Assembly: GCF_029338575.1 (NCBI RefSeq)
Contig: NZ_CP119992.1
Location: forward strand, 1,302,001-1,366,000
DNA: 64,000 nucleotides
Direction of reading: 5' to 3'
Source: Halomarina halobia
GTDB lineage: Archaea > Halobacteriota > Halobacteria > Halobacteriales > Haloarculaceae
The notes below the pieces were generated by a model that made no database searches, had not been told where the DNA came from, and was given only the letters and a program-made list of their open reading frames with translations. Positions 49,666 through 58,692 of the stretch are shown here, piece by piece (within the stretch, counting starts at the first letter, position 1; each line of letters opens with the position of its first letter). A program made the translations under genes and the position numbers.

Positions 49666-49953
49666 CTATTCGCGCCGGTCGCGCTTCTCCGATACCGGTT
49701 CGGCGTACCGGTTCGAGACGAACACGATCGCGACGATGACGACCCCGAGGATCGTCGCGAGCGTGATCGCCCCGTAGGCGGCGACCCCGAGCGACGTCCC
49801 GGGGAGGGGGACGACGCCGAACAGCCGCGGATCCCAGTCGCCGGGGCGGACGATCGGCAGGATGTAGCCGAGGCCGCCGGCGACGGCGACCACGATGGCG
49901 TAGAGGACGAGCACGGCGGTCGGCCCCCGGAGCTGTAGCGTGTCGTTGCTCAC
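49666..49953 (-). CDS. DUF7520-like small membrane protein
   Basis: This 95-residue protein has two hydrophobic helices (AVLVLYAIVVAVAGGLGYILP and VAAYGAITLATILGVVIVAIVFVS) with a Trp/Asp-rich loop between (VRPGDWDPRLFG). It resembles the haloarchaeal DUF7520 family usually found in the cytochrome c oxidase cluster, recognised from memory. It probably assists assembly or stability of the oxidase. The ATG at 49953 is preceded by an AAAAGGGTAAT-like box on the minus strand. Confidence 0.7.
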   Translation of the reverse strand: MSNDTLQLRGPTAVLVLYAIVVAVAGGLGYILPIVRPGDWDPRLFGVVPLPGTSLGVAAYGAITLATILGVVIVAIVFVSNRYAEPVSEKRDRRE

Positions 49954-50013
49954 ACGCCGCCTACGGAATCGCGTGGGATTACCCTTTTGAACCGCGCCCC
50001 CGAACGCGTGAAT

Positions 50014-50106
50014 ATGGGCCAGAAGGAACTCATCTTGCTGATTCTCGTCGCCATCGCGGCGTTCATGTTCGTCACCGGCATCGTCCTCGTGCTGAACAGC
50101 GTGTGA
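50014..50106 (+). CDS. 30-residue single-helix membrane protein next to coxA
   Basis: ATG 50014 opens MGQKELILLILVAIAAFMFV and continues with a single hydrophobic helix to residue 30, closing with TGA 50104-50106. Nearly all codons end in C or G, like the core genes. A TTTTGAACC box about 30 bases upstream may be its promoter. Ba3-type oxidases have a subunit of this size with one helix (subunit IIa), so a small oxidase subunit is possible, but no homology can be shown for so short a protein. Confidence 0.55.
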   Translation: MGQKELILLILVAIAAFMFVTGIVLVLNSV

Positions 50107-50211
50107 CGCTCTACGGCGTTCGCCTCGTTGACTCGACGGCGCTCCCGTCGCTCGCCGTCGAACCGGTAGAAGGGATCGGGGGAACGAGAGAGCGGTTCTC
50201 CGTCGCGGTCG

Positions 50212-52023
50212 TCAGTCGTCGTCGGTCGGTCCGTCTTCGGTCGCCGCCCCGGACGACTCGCCGCCGTCGGTGACTGCGGTCCGGATGCGCTGGTCGTTCC
50301 ACACGAACTCGCGCCCCTCCAGGCCGACCTCCTCCAGGTCCCAGGGATCGAGACCCGCCTCGGGACCCTCGTACCACGACTGGACGAAGTTGTAGAGGAA
50401 GACGACGCCCCCGAACAGCATCAGGAACGCGCCGAGCGTCGCCGCGACGTGCAGCGCCTGGATGAGGGTGAGCGAGACGAGTTCGGTGCCGAACTCGTAG
50501 GTGGCGTACCGCCGGGGCATCCCCTCGTAGCCAAGCAGCAGCATCGCGAGGAACGTGATGTTGGTGCCGACCATCCACGTCCAGAAGTGCACCTTCGCGA
50601 GCGTACGCTGATACATCCGGCCGGTGTAGATCGGGTACCAGTAGTAGAGCCCGGCGAAGCCGGCGAACGCGATGGCCCCCATCACGATGTAGTGGAAGTG
50701 GCCGACGACGTAGTAGGTGTCGTGCAGCACCAGGTCGACGGGGATCGAGGCGAGGAACACGCCCGTCACCCCGCCGATGATGAAGTTCTGGACGAACCCG
50801 ATGCAGAACAGCATCGGGGCGGTCAGTCGGATGCGCCCGTTCCACATCGTCGTGATCCAGTTGAACACCTTCACGGCGCTGGGGATGGCGATGGCGAGCG
50901 AGACGGCCATGAACGACGCGCGGATGCGCGGATCGATGCCCGTCGAGAACATGTGGTGGGCCCAGACGCCGAAGCTGAGGACGCCGATGGCGAGCGTCGA
51001 GTAGACGACGAACTTGAACCCGAACAGCTTCCGGCCCGCGAACCGCGGGAGGACGTAGCTGACGATCCCCATCGGCGGGAGCACGAGGATGTACACCTCG
51101 GGGTGGCCGAAGAACCAGAACAGGTGCTGGTAGAGGATCGGGGAGCCGCCCTCGACCGTGAAGAACGTCGTCGCGAAGTTCCGGTCGAGCAGCAGCATGA
51201 TGAGCACGCTCCCGAGCAGCGGGAAGGAGAACAGGATGAGCCCCGACTGGGTGAGGATGGTCCAGCTGAAGATGTCGAGGTTCGCCCAGTTCACGTCGTC
51301 GCCGGCCTCGGTGAAGATGGTGGCGATGAAGTTGATCGCGCCCATGGTCGCCGAGACGCCCGTGAGGTGTAACCCGAGCAGCATCAGGTCCGCCCCGGCC
51401 TCGGGCTGTTCGATCGAGAGCGGGGTGTACATCGTCCACGAGAGCTGCGAGGGGTCGACGCCGAACGGGACGAAGAAGAACCCTGCCCAGATGAGGAGCG
51501 CGCCGGGCGGGAGCAGCCAGAAGGCGATGGCGTTGATCCGCGGGAACGCCATGTCGTCCGCCCCGATCAACAGCGGGATCAGGTAGTTGGCGAACGCGGC
51601 GATGATCGGCGTCCCGAACAGGAACAGCATCGTGATCCCGTGGGTCGTCAGCAGCGCGTTGTAGAGCCCCTCGCCGCCGTTCGCGACCCCCATCGCCTCC
51701 GCCATGGGGGCGAGCACGTCGCCCGCGGGGGTGAGCAGTTCCGTGCGCATGAGGATGACCGCGAGGCCGCCCCACACGAAGGCGATGACGCCGTAGGCGC
51801 CGTACATCATCCCGATGTCCTTGTGGTCGACCGTCGTCAGCCAGCGGATGAGGCCCGCCGGTTTCTCCTCCGTCGCGTACGCCGACTCCTCACCGTACGC
51901 GCCGCCGCCACCGGCCAGCGGCGTGTACGACCGCCAGTCCTCGACGCGGGTGAGCAACACCGCAACGGCGGCGAGGAACACCCCCATGAGAACCGTCAGC
52001 GCAAGCTGAGCTGAAACGTCCAT
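50212..52023 (-). CDS. coxA: Cytochrome c oxidase subunit I
   Basis: This 603-residue haem-copper oxidase has 12-13 helices, including HGITMLFLFGTPI (haem ligand), HPEVYILVLPPMGIVSYV (Cu-B His and the Glu of type A1 oxidases), WAHHMFSTG (Cu-B ligands) and VGHFHYIVMG (haem ligands). The XGHPEV glutamate places it in the A1 class with D- and K-type proton paths. It reduces oxygen and pumps protons. Subunits II and III are not adjacent; three small membrane proteins lie around it. A TTTCTAAT box is about 28 bases upstream on the minus strand. Confidence 0.95.
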   Translation of the reverse strand: MDVSAQLALTVLMGVFLAAVAVLLTRVEDWRSYTPLAGGGGAYGEESAYATEEKPAGLIRWLTTVDHKDIGMMYGAYGVIAFVWGGLAVILMRTELLTPAGDVLAPMAEAMGVANGGEGLYNALLTTHGITMLFLFGTPIIAAFANYLIPLLIGADDMAFPRINAIAFWLLPPGALLIWAGFFFVPFGVDPSQLSWTMYTPLSIEQPEAGADLMLLGLHLTGVSATMGAINFIATIFTEAGDDVNWANLDIFSWTILTQSGLILFSFPLLGSVLIMLLLDRNFATTFFTVEGGSPILYQHLFWFFGHPEVYILVLPPMGIVSYVLPRFAGRKLFGFKFVVYSTLAIGVLSFGVWAHHMFSTGIDPRIRASFMAVSLAIAIPSAVKVFNWITTMWNGRIRLTAPMLFCIGFVQNFIIGGVTGVFLASIPVDLVLHDTYYVVGHFHYIVMGAIAFAGFAGLYYWYPIYTGRMYQRTLAKVHFWTWMVGTNITFLAMLLLGYEGMPRRYATYEFGTELVSLTLIQALHVAATLGAFLMLFGGVVFLYNFVQSWYEGPEAGLDPWDLEEVGLEGREFVWNDQRIRTAVTDGGESSGAATEDGPTDDD

Positions 52024-52108
52024 ACGTCACCTGTGTACCGGGGGATTAGAAAGGTTGTGTTCGCGCCGCGACCCGCCGCCGGCGGGCGATCGTCACGTCG
52101 TCCGATGC

Positions 52109-52396
52109 CTACTTCGCGGGTGCCGCTTCCTCGTCGGAGCGCTCCACTCGCTCGAGGCCCTCCGCCTCCATCTTCGCCTCGGACTCGGTGATCGCCTTCC
52201 CCGCGTAGTAGGTGAGGATCGCGAGCCCGAGAAACGGGGCGACGAGCAGTCCCATCTGGATGGTCGTGTCCACGAGATTGAAGCCGAACGGGGCGACGAC
52301 GACGAACAGCCCCACGAAGAACAGGATGATGAACAGCGGGATAACGTTCACCGAGAGGTCGAGCAGCGTCTCCCGATCGAAGACGTCCGGTGCCAT
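52109..52396 (-). CDS. DUF6684-like small membrane protein
   Basis: This 95-residue protein has two helices (VNVIPLFIILFFVGLFVVVAPFGF and IQMGLLVAPFLGLAILTYYAGKAI) and an acidic C-terminal tail. From memory it corresponds to DUF6684, found with coxA in haloarchaea. It lies 85 bases upstream of coxA on the same strand and is likely an oxidase-associated membrane protein. Confidence 0.75.
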   Translation of the reverse strand: MAPDVFDRETLLDLSVNVIPLFIILFFVGLFVVVAPFGFNLVDTTIQMGLLVAPFLGLAILTYYAGKAITESEAKMEAEGLERVERSDEEAAPAK

Positions 52397-52446
52397 ACCG
52401 CGACGTTACGCGAGCGTCGTAAATAGTGTGTTGGTTCCTCGCCCGC

Positions 52447-52878
52447 TCAGAGCGCGTCGACGTCGCGCTCCACGAGGCGGGCGACCTGGCTCGCCACGAG
52501 CGCGATGACGCCCGCGAAGAGAACGGAGACGCCGCGCTGGACGACGCCGTTCAGCTCCGGGCCGACCAGTCCGCCCCAGACGGCGTCGAGCGCCGCCGGG
52601 AACCCCTCGAACGGCAGGACCTGCGAGGCGGTGATGGCGAGTCCCAGCGCGACCAGCAGCCCGCCGACGAGCGAGAGCGTCCCCCACGGTCGCTCGGCGT
52701 ACCCCGACTCCTGGATGATGCCCGCGACGCTCCCGGCGAACAGCAGGAGTCCGCCCACCGACAGCGGGATGATGTTGAGAAAGACGCCGACCTCCGAGAT
52801 GACGAATCCGAGGGCGACGAACAGCGGCCACGGACTCGACATCCGGTACTGGTCGCTCAATCCCGGTTGATCGTCCAT
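52447..52878 (-). CDS. DUF7541-like cox-cluster membrane protein
   Basis: This 143-residue protein has four hydrophobic helices (PWPLFVALGFVISEVGVFLNIIPLSVGGLLLFAGSVAGII; TLSLVGGLLVALGLAITAS; VSVLFAGVIALVASQVARL) and short loops. It is recalled as a haloarchaeal cox cluster protein (DUF7541). The gene lies 50 bases upstream of the DUF6684-like gene. Function unknown, probably in oxidase assembly. Confidence 0.75.
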   Translation of the reverse strand: MDDQPGLSDQYRMSSPWPLFVALGFVISEVGVFLNIIPLSVGGLLLFAGSVAGIIQESGYAERPWGTLSLVGGLLVALGLAITASQVLPFEGFPAALDAVWGGLVGPELNGVVQRGVSVLFAGVIALVASQVARLVERDVDAL

Positions 52879-52988
52879 GTCGGAGGAAGGGGTCGGCCCA
52901 CCAAAGGCGCGTCGAATCGTCGCCGAGCCGGGCGACGAACGCCGGGCCGACGAACGCCGAAAACAGGAGCGTAAAACCGAAATCGGAG

Positions 52989-54206
52989 TCAGGCGAAGGT
53001 CCGCGAGACGTCCTCGTTCTCTTCGGCCTCCTCCTGCTGGATCTTCTCCCAGGCGGCCTCGAAGTCCGCCATGTAGACCTCCGTGCGGTCGTCGCGGATG
53101 GCGAACATGCCCGCCTCGGTGCAGATCGCCTTCACGTCCGCGCCGCTCGCGTCCTCGGTCGTCTCGGCGAGCTTCGCGAAGTCCACGTCGTCCGCGACGT
53201 TCATGCTCCGGGTGTGGATCTGGAAGATGCGCTCGCGTCCCTCGACGCCGGGCTTCGGCACCTCGATGAGTCGGTCGAAGCGGCCGGGGCGGAGGATGGC
53301 GCGGTCGAGCATGTCGAAGCGGTTGGTCGCCGCGATGATGGAGATCTGCCCGCGTTCGTCGAAGCCGTCCATCTCCGAGAGCAGTTGCATCATGGTGCGC
53401 TGGACCTCGGCGTCGCCGCTGGTCTTCGAGTCGGTCCGCTTCGACGCGATCGCGTCGATCTCGTCGATGAAGATCACGGCGGGCTCGTGCTGGCGGGCGA
53501 GTTCGAACAGGTCGCGGACGAGCTTTGCGCCCTCGCCGATGAACTTGTGGACGAGTTCGGAGCCGGCCATCTTGATGAACGTCGCGTCGGTCTGGTTCGC
53601 GACGGCCTTCGCGAGCATCGTCTTGCCCGTGCCGGGCGGGCCGTACAGGAGCACGCCCGCCGGCGGCTCGATCCCGACGGCGTCGAACATGCCCGGGCTG
53701 GTGAGCGGCATCTCGACGGTCTCTCTGACCTCGTCGATCTGCTCGTCGATGCCGCCGATGTCCGCGTAGGAGACCTCGGGCTTGCGCTCGACCTGCATGA
53801 CGCGGGCGCGGACGTCCGTCTCGTTGTCGAGCGTCTTGACGATGGAGAGGGAGTTGTTCACCGCGACGCGGCTGTCGGGTTCGATCTGCGACCGCATCTC
53901 GTCGGTGACGTCGGTGAGCGCCTCCTGGTTGTTGCCGTGCTGCTTGATGATGACGCCGTTGTCGGTGACCTCCTGGACGGTCGCGACGAACAGCGGCGAC
54001 TGCTTGAGCTTCTTGTTCTCGTGGGTCAGCCGCTCGAGCTTCTGCTGGAACTTGTTGTTCTCGGCGTTCGCGTCGAGGAGCTTGTCCCGCATCTCCTCGT
54101 TCTGGCGTTCGATGATCTCGAGCCGTTCGCGGAGGGCCGATATCTTGTCCTGCTGTGACGCGTCGTCGTCGTACGGCAGGTCGACGTCGTCAACAGTGTC
54201 GGTCAT
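52989..54206 (-). CDS. pan: Proteasome-activating nucleotidase (PAN, AAA+ ATPase)
   Basis: This 405-residue ATPase has an N-terminal coiled coil ([40 protein letters not shown]), an OB domain and an AAA+ module with Walker A GPPGTGKT (about 195), Walker [15 protein letters not shown], sensor-1 AATNR and arginine finger region RPGRFDR. It unfolds substrates, including sampylated ones, for the 20S proteasome. The C-terminus is RTFA: the penultimate aromatic is Phe rather than the Tyr of the canonical HbYX motif. A TATA-like CTTATGAA (minus, about 54236-54229) lies about 26 bases upstream. Confidence 0.95.
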   Translation of the reverse strand: MTDTVDDVDLPYDDDASQQDKISALRERLEIIERQNEEMRDKLLDANAENNKFQQKLERLTHENKKLKQSPLFVATVQEVTDNGVIIKQHGNNQEALTDVTDEMRSQIEPDSRVAVNNSLSIVKTLDNETDVRARVMQVERKPEVSYADIGGIDEQIDEVRETVEMPLTSPGMFDAVGIEPPAGVLLYGPPGTGKTMLAKAVANQTDATFIKMAGSELVHKFIGEGAKLVRDLFELARQHEPAVIFIDEIDAIASKRTDSKTSGDAEVQRTMMQLLSEMDGFDERGQISIIAATNRFDMLDRAILRPGRFDRLIEVPKPGVEGRERIFQIHTRSMNVADDVDFAKLAETTEDASGADVKAICTEAGMFAIRDDRTEVYMADFEAAWEKIQQEEAEENEDVSRTFA

Positions 54207-54383
54207 TGGACCCGTCTAGCACGTGCGTTCATAAGAGGTTTCGGGTCGGTACAAACCGGCCAAAGCCGACGCGAACCGGCCGCCCGACGGCGGTTTCGGG
54301 GGACGATACCGACCCATACGTAGATTCCCAGTAGTAATTTTGCATTCAAAAATATTATTACCCGGCATCCGAAAGGGGTGCGT

Positions 54384-54659
54384 ATGAGTACGACCTGCGA
54401 GTCCGAATCGGATCGACCAGGGGGATGGGAATCGGTGCGCGAACTCCCGCCGAGCGCGAAGCTCGTCGCGAAGGTCCTCGAGTACGACGGGCCGCTCACA
54501 CAGCGGGAACTCGCCGAGGAGACGCTCCTGCCGACGCGGACCGTCAGGTACGCCCTGACGCGACTCGAGAAGGCCGACGTGGTCGCCTCGCGCGTGTCGT
54601 TCACCGACGCCAGAAAGCGGATCTACTCGCTCGACATTCCGACAGGTCCGGACCCGTGA
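54384..54659 (+). CDS. MarR-like winged-helix regulator
   Basis: ATG 54384 (91 residues) is chosen over GTG 54378 because the AT box CAAAAATATTATTA (54345-54358) gives leaderless spacing. The protein has WESVRELPPSAKLVAKVLEYDGPLTQRELAEETLLPTRTVRYALTRLEKADVV, a wHTH of the haloarchaeal MarR type, and a wing (SRVSFTDARKRIYSL). Its target is unknown; PAN is divergent to the left, the deacetylase to the right. Confidence 0.85.
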   Translation: MSTTCESESDRPGGWESVRELPPSAKLVAKVLEYDGPLTQRELAEETLLPTRTVRYALTRLEKADVVASRVSFTDARKRIYSLDIPTGPDP

Positions 54660-54865
54660 AGACAGGGTTCTGGACATAGTGTACGCGGTGTGACTCTCAC
54701 GCGTTCGGTTCGGAGTAGAGCGCTTTTACCGACTGTATAACCGGATATTCCGATATTCCCCTCTATCCAGAGTAATTTCAATTGCATCCGAGTATGAGTG
54801 AAGCACGTACTAAAATGATCATATGTATTTCATAACTATCGGGGTGCGCGGAGAAACGCGGGTAA

Positions 54866-55792
54866 ATGGCACGCGTAGTACTCTCGATCGACGCGGAACT
54901 AGCCTGGGGGTTCCACGACCACCCCGAGCCCCCGGTGCGCGAACTTCGGCGCATAGCGGCCGGCCGACGGGGGTGGGGTATTCTCCTCGAACTCCTCGAT
55001 GAGTTCGACCTGCCCGCGACGTGGGCGGTCGTCGGACGGCTCTTTCTCGCCCGAACCGACGACCAGATCTACACCGCCTACGCCGCCGACGGGGGCGTGC
55101 CGATCGATCCCGCGACGCTCTCCGGCTCCGCCGATCAGTGGTACGGGAACGACCTCGTCGAGCAGATCCGCGACGCGCGGGCCGATCACGAGATCGGCTG
55201 TCACACGTTCACCCACCTCGACTTCACGGCGGACACTACGACCGCCGAGGTGGCGCGCGCCGAACTCCAGGCGTGCGTCGACATCGCCCGGGAGCGCGGC
55301 ATCGAGATGGAGTCGTTCGCCTATCCGCGCAACCGCGTCGCCCACCGGGAGGTGCTCGCCGAAACGGGGTTCACGTGCTACCGCGGGCGCGCACCGCCGC
55401 GGTGGTACGACCGATCCTGCCTCCGGGCGCTCGGTAAGTTCGCCGCCTACGCCGGGGGGTTCTCCGCCCCGCCCACCGTCTACCCGACGGTCGACGAGTA
55501 CGGCCTCGTGAACGTCCCCGCGTCGCTGCACCTGTTCGGCTTCGAGAGCTACGCGCGAACCCTCGCCCGCCCGTTCCGTCGGGATCCGGTCGTGAAGCAG
55601 GCGAGACTCGGCCTCGAACGCGCCGTCGAGGAGGACGGCGTCTTCCACGTCTGGTTCCACCCGAACGACCTCGTCGGCCCGGAGGAGGTGGGCCGCCTCC
55701 GGGCCGTCCTCGCGGCCATCGACGCGATGCGCGAGCGGGGGGACGTAACCGTCGAAACCATGGGGGAGGTCGCGAAACGCACGCTCGCATGA
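54866..55792 (+). CDS. Polysaccharide deacetylase (NodB) family protein
   Basis: This 308-residue enzyme opens with LSIDAELAWGF (metal-binding Asp) and has HTFTHLDF (His-x3-His) near residue 115, AYPRNRVAH near 152 and WFHPNDL near 272, which are NodB motifs 1-4. It probably removes acyl groups from surface glycans. No signal peptide is seen, so it acts inside the cell or is membrane-associated through a partner. TTCATAACTA (54829-54838) is a TATA box about 30 bases upstream. The stop overlaps the next gene (ATGA). Confidence 0.85.
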   Translation: MARVVLSIDAELAWGFHDHPEPPVRELRRIAAGRRGWGILLELLDEFDLPATWAVVGRLFLARTDDQIYTAYAADGGVPIDPATLSGSADQWYGNDLVEQIRDARADHEIGCHTFTHLDFTADTTTAEVARAELQACVDIARERGIEMESFAYPRNRVAHREVLAETGFTCYRGRAPPRWYDRSCLRALGKFAAYAGGFSAPPTVYPTVDEYGLVNVPASLHLFGFESYARTLARPFRRDPVVKQARLGLERAVEEDGVFHVWFHPNDLVGPEEVGRLRAVLAAIDAMRERGDVTVETMGEVAKRTLA

Positions 55793-56886
55793 GCGGCGAC
55801 GAGTACGCGATTCGCCCGTACCGGGACGGGGACAGGCGGGGATACATCGACCTCTACGAGGCGGTCTTCGGGGCGAGGAAGGACGCGGACTGGTTCGCGT
55901 GGAAGTACGAGGACAACCCCTACGTCGATCACGTCCCCGTCTACGTGGCGGAACGCGACGGCGAGATCGTCGGGGTTCGGTCGTTCTTCTGCCTCCGGTT
56001 GCGCGCGAACGGACGCACCTACGAGAGCCTCGAACCCTGCGACACGATGGTCCACCCCGACCACCAGCGAAGGGGGCTGTTCACCCGGATGACCGAGCGA
56101 GCGATCGAGCGCTACGCCGACGAGCCGTTCGACTTCTTCTTCGACTTCCCCAACGAGAAGTCGCTGCCGGGGAATCTCAAACTGGGCTGGGAGGTCGTCG
56201 AGACCGTCCCGACGTACTACCGGATCCAGCACCCCGGGGCGTTCACCCCCTTCGGCGACGAGAGCCTCGTCGGCCGCGTCGTCGACGCCGCCGGCGCGAC
56301 GGCCATGAGCGCCTACTTCGGCCTCCGAGGGACGCGCGCGCGTCGCCTCGTCCGGGGCGTCACCGTCTCGCGGTACGACGTGATCCCCGTCGAGACGCTC
56401 GTCTCGCTGTACGAGGGCCGGATCCCCGACCGCTTTCACGCCGACCGCGACAGGACGTTCTACGGCTGGCGGTACGAGAACCCGGAGTACGACTACACCG
56501 CCTACGTCGCCCGGCGGGACGACGCCCCGGTCGGGGCCGCGATCGTCGGGACGAGCGCGCGCCGCGGCGTCGCGAACGTGATGGACGTCCACCCGCTCGA
56601 CGGCGGGTCGGCCGGCGCGCCGGCCTACGCGGCGCTCCTCCGGACGATCCTGCGGGACGTCGAGGACCTCCCGCTCGTGGCCGTTCGCGGCGGCGGCCTC
56701 CCCCCCGATCTCCTGACCGCCTTCGGCTTCCACCCCGACACCGCCTTCCCCCTCTCGCAGGTCACCGAACCGGCGACGCTCGTCGCGCGCCCGCTCACGG
56801 ACGAGCACTCGTGGGTCATCGACGGGAAGGACCTCACCGACCCCGACAGCTGGCTGGTCTCGATCTGCGAGAAGGACACGACCTGA
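55789..56886 (+). CDS. GNAT-family acetyltransferase (two-domain)
   Basis: This 365-residue protein has an N-terminal GNAT domain with the acetyl-CoA-binding motif VHPDHQRRGLFTRMTERAI near residue 85. The C-terminal half (about 190-365) has a second GNAT-like half (YTAYVARRDDAPVGAAIVG). It is co-translated with the deacetylase, so a deacetylation/reacylation pair on a glycan is conceivable but unproven. Confidence 0.85.
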   Translation: MSGDEYAIRPYRDGDRRGYIDLYEAVFGARKDADWFAWKYEDNPYVDHVPVYVAERDGEIVGVRSFFCLRLRANGRTYESLEPCDTMVHPDHQRRGLFTRMTERAIERYADEPFDFFFDFPNEKSLPGNLKLGWEVVETVPTYYRIQHPGAFTPFGDESLVGRVVDAAGATAMSAYFGLRGTRARRLVRGVTVSRYDVIPVETLVSLYEGRIPDRFHADRDRTFYGWRYENPEYDYTAYVARRDDAPVGAAIVGTSARRGVANVMDVHPLDGGSAGAPAYAALLRTILRDVEDLPLVAVRGGGLPPDLLTAFGFHPDTAFPLSQVTEPATLVARPLTDEHSWVIDGKDLTDPDSWLVSICEKDTT

Positions 56887-56941
56887 CCGGGACCGCACCC
56901 CCACGAGTGTCACCCCGTTCGGCGACGGCGCGGCTCCGCGG

Positions 56942-57880
56942 TCACGGTCCGCCGCTCGCCGCGTCGTCTCGCGGCCTCTCGGCCGGCGGTCCGTCGTCCG
57001 TACTCACCGCGTACACCCCGAGCAGCAGCAGTATCCCGCCGCCGACGAACCCGGGGCCGACGGTCTCGCCGAGGAACGCCACGCCGAGCAGGACTCCGAC
57101 GACGGGCTGGGCGAAGAAGAACACGGCGACCGCGCTCGCGTCCGCGTACTCCATCCCCTTGTACCAGCAGTACCAGGCGGCCGCGGTGCTGAGCACGCCG
57201 AGGTAGAGGACGGCCCCGACGACCGGGAGCGTCGTCGGAACCGACCCGAGAGCGCCGGGGTGCGCGGCGAGTTCGACCGGGACCAGCAGCCCGAACAGGG
57301 GCACCGACAGGACCGTCGCGTACGTGACCGTCTCGAGCGCCGAGTACCGCCGGACGAGCGGTTTGCCGAACGCGGTGAACGCGGCGAAGCAGAACGCCGA
57401 GAACAGCAGCAGTCCGATCCCGAAGAGGTTCCCGCCGGCGAGCGCCCCGAGGTCGTACTGACCCGCGAGCACGGCGAGCGTTCCGGCGGACGCCAGGAGC
57501 GTTCCGACGGCCTTCCGGCGCGTGAGCCGCTCGTCGAGCGCCGTCACCCCGAGGACGATGATGAACACCGGCGTCGAGACGGTCAGCAGCGCGCCCTGGC
57601 TCGCGTTCGTCAGGTCGGTGCCCACGAACTGGGTCGTGAGCGCCGCCGTCAACCAGACCGCGAGACCCCCGAACCGCCGCCACTCCCGCCGGGCGAACGA
57701 ACGGGTCGGCGTCGTCGCCCGGACGACGGGGTAGAGCACCGCCGCGCCGAGCGCGACCCGCAGGAACGCGAGGGTGAGCGGCGGGATCGCGCCGAACCCC
57801 CACTTGCTCACGACGTACATCCCGCCCCAGAGCGCCGCCGCGAGCAGCGGCGCGGCCGCCAGGATCCGATCGCGGTCCAT
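56942..57880 (-). CDS. EamA/DMT-superfamily transporter
   Basis: This 312-residue protein has ten predicted helices in two EamA repeats: AALWGGMYVVSKWGFGAIPPLTLAFLRVALGAA begins the first and FSAFCFAAFTAFGKPLVRRYSALETVTYATVLS the second. The family exports amino acids or small metabolites; the substrate cannot be told. It runs convergently with the GNAT gene and ends 55 bases from it. Confidence 0.9.
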   Translation of the reverse strand: MDRDRILAAAPLLAAALWGGMYVVSKWGFGAIPPLTLAFLRVALGAAVLYPVVRATTPTRSFARREWRRFGGLAVWLTAALTTQFVGTDLTNASQGALLTVSTPVFIIVLGVTALDERLTRRKAVGTLLASAGTLAVLAGQYDLGALAGGNLFGIGLLLFSAFCFAAFTAFGKPLVRRYSALETVTYATVLSVPLFGLLVPVELAAHPGALGSVPTTLPVVGAVLYLGVLSTAAAWYCWYKGMEYADASAVAVFFFAQPVVGVLLGVAFLGETVGPGFVGGGILLLLGVYAVSTDDGPPAERPRDDAASGGP

Positions 57881-57927
57881 CGGGCGGACGGACGTTCGCC
57901 GGCCCGAAGAGTCGGACGGTTCGTATC

Positions 57928-58692
57928 CTAACCCCCGTCCGCCCCGCCGCGCGCGGGCCGCGGCCGGTCGGGGTCGTCGGGACCGTCAAGGTCCCCGAGG
58001 TCGTCGAGCGCGGTGACCGCGGCCCCGAGGAGCTTGCGCTCGGCCCGGCGGAGCGTCTTCGAGATCGCGGCGTCGGAGACGCCACACCGGTCGCCGAGGG
58101 TGGCGAGGGTCTCCTGCCGCGGCGTCGCGTAGTAGCCGCGCTCGACCGCCGTCCGGAGCACGCGGCGCTCGGTCCCCGTGAGGCGGTCGCACCCGGCGAG
58201 GAGCGCGGCCGCCGCGTCGAAGTGCCGGTACACGTCGGGCGCGTCGGATCCGTCGAGACGGGTCCGCTCGACGACGGCGAAGTCCTCGCGTCGGTCGAGC
58301 GCGGCGAGCGCGGCGTCGACGGCCGCCGAGTCGGTGAACCCGACGTGCCAGCGCTCCCGCCCGGCACGGTTCGTGAAGGGGCCGATCACCGCCCCGCCGT
58401 GGGCGGTGATCGCGTCGATCGCGGCGGTCTCGTCGAACAGCGCCCGGACGGTCGCGCTGGAGGCTCGTTTCCGTCTCAGCTCGAAGCGGTGCATCGTCTC
58501 GGCCCCGCCGAGCGCCCGAACGCCGGCCTCCAGTTCGGACCGATCGTCGGCCGAGGCCTCGATCCAGAGGTCCCACCGGCCCGTCTCCGGGGAGAAGTTC
58601 CAGTACGGCGTGGTCAACGTCACCTCGTGGTCGGCGGTCGCCCGCGCCAGGGGACAGTCGTCCTGCCAGAGGTCGAGCGCGACGCGGTACAT
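57928..58692 (-). CDS. Bat-type HTH (HTH_10) transcriptional regulator
   Basis: I choose ATG 58692 (254 residues) rather than the TTG at 58731. A TATA-like GTTTTAC (about 58724-58718 on the minus strand) lies about 28 bases upstream of this ATG. The N-terminal region (about 1-190) is a bacterio-opsin-activator-type sensor fold (VGFTDSAAVDAALAALDRREDFAVVERTRL). The C-terminus has LTGTERRVLRTAVERGYYATPRQETLATLGDRCGVSDAAISKTLRRAERKLL, the HTH_10 signature. It precedes the EamA gene by 47 bases on the same strand and may control it. Confidence 0.88.
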   Translation of the reverse strand: MYRVALDLWQDDCPLARATADHEVTLTTPYWNFSPETGRWDLWIEASADDRSELEAGVRALGGAETMHRFELRRKRASSATVRALFDETAAIDAITAHGGAVIGPFTNRAGRERWHVGFTDSAAVDAALAALDRREDFAVVERTRLDGSDAPDVYRHFDAAAALLAGCDRLTGTERRVLRTAVERGYYATPRQETLATLGDRCGVSDAAISKTLRRAERKLLGAAVTALDDLGDLDGPDDPDRPRPARGGADGG

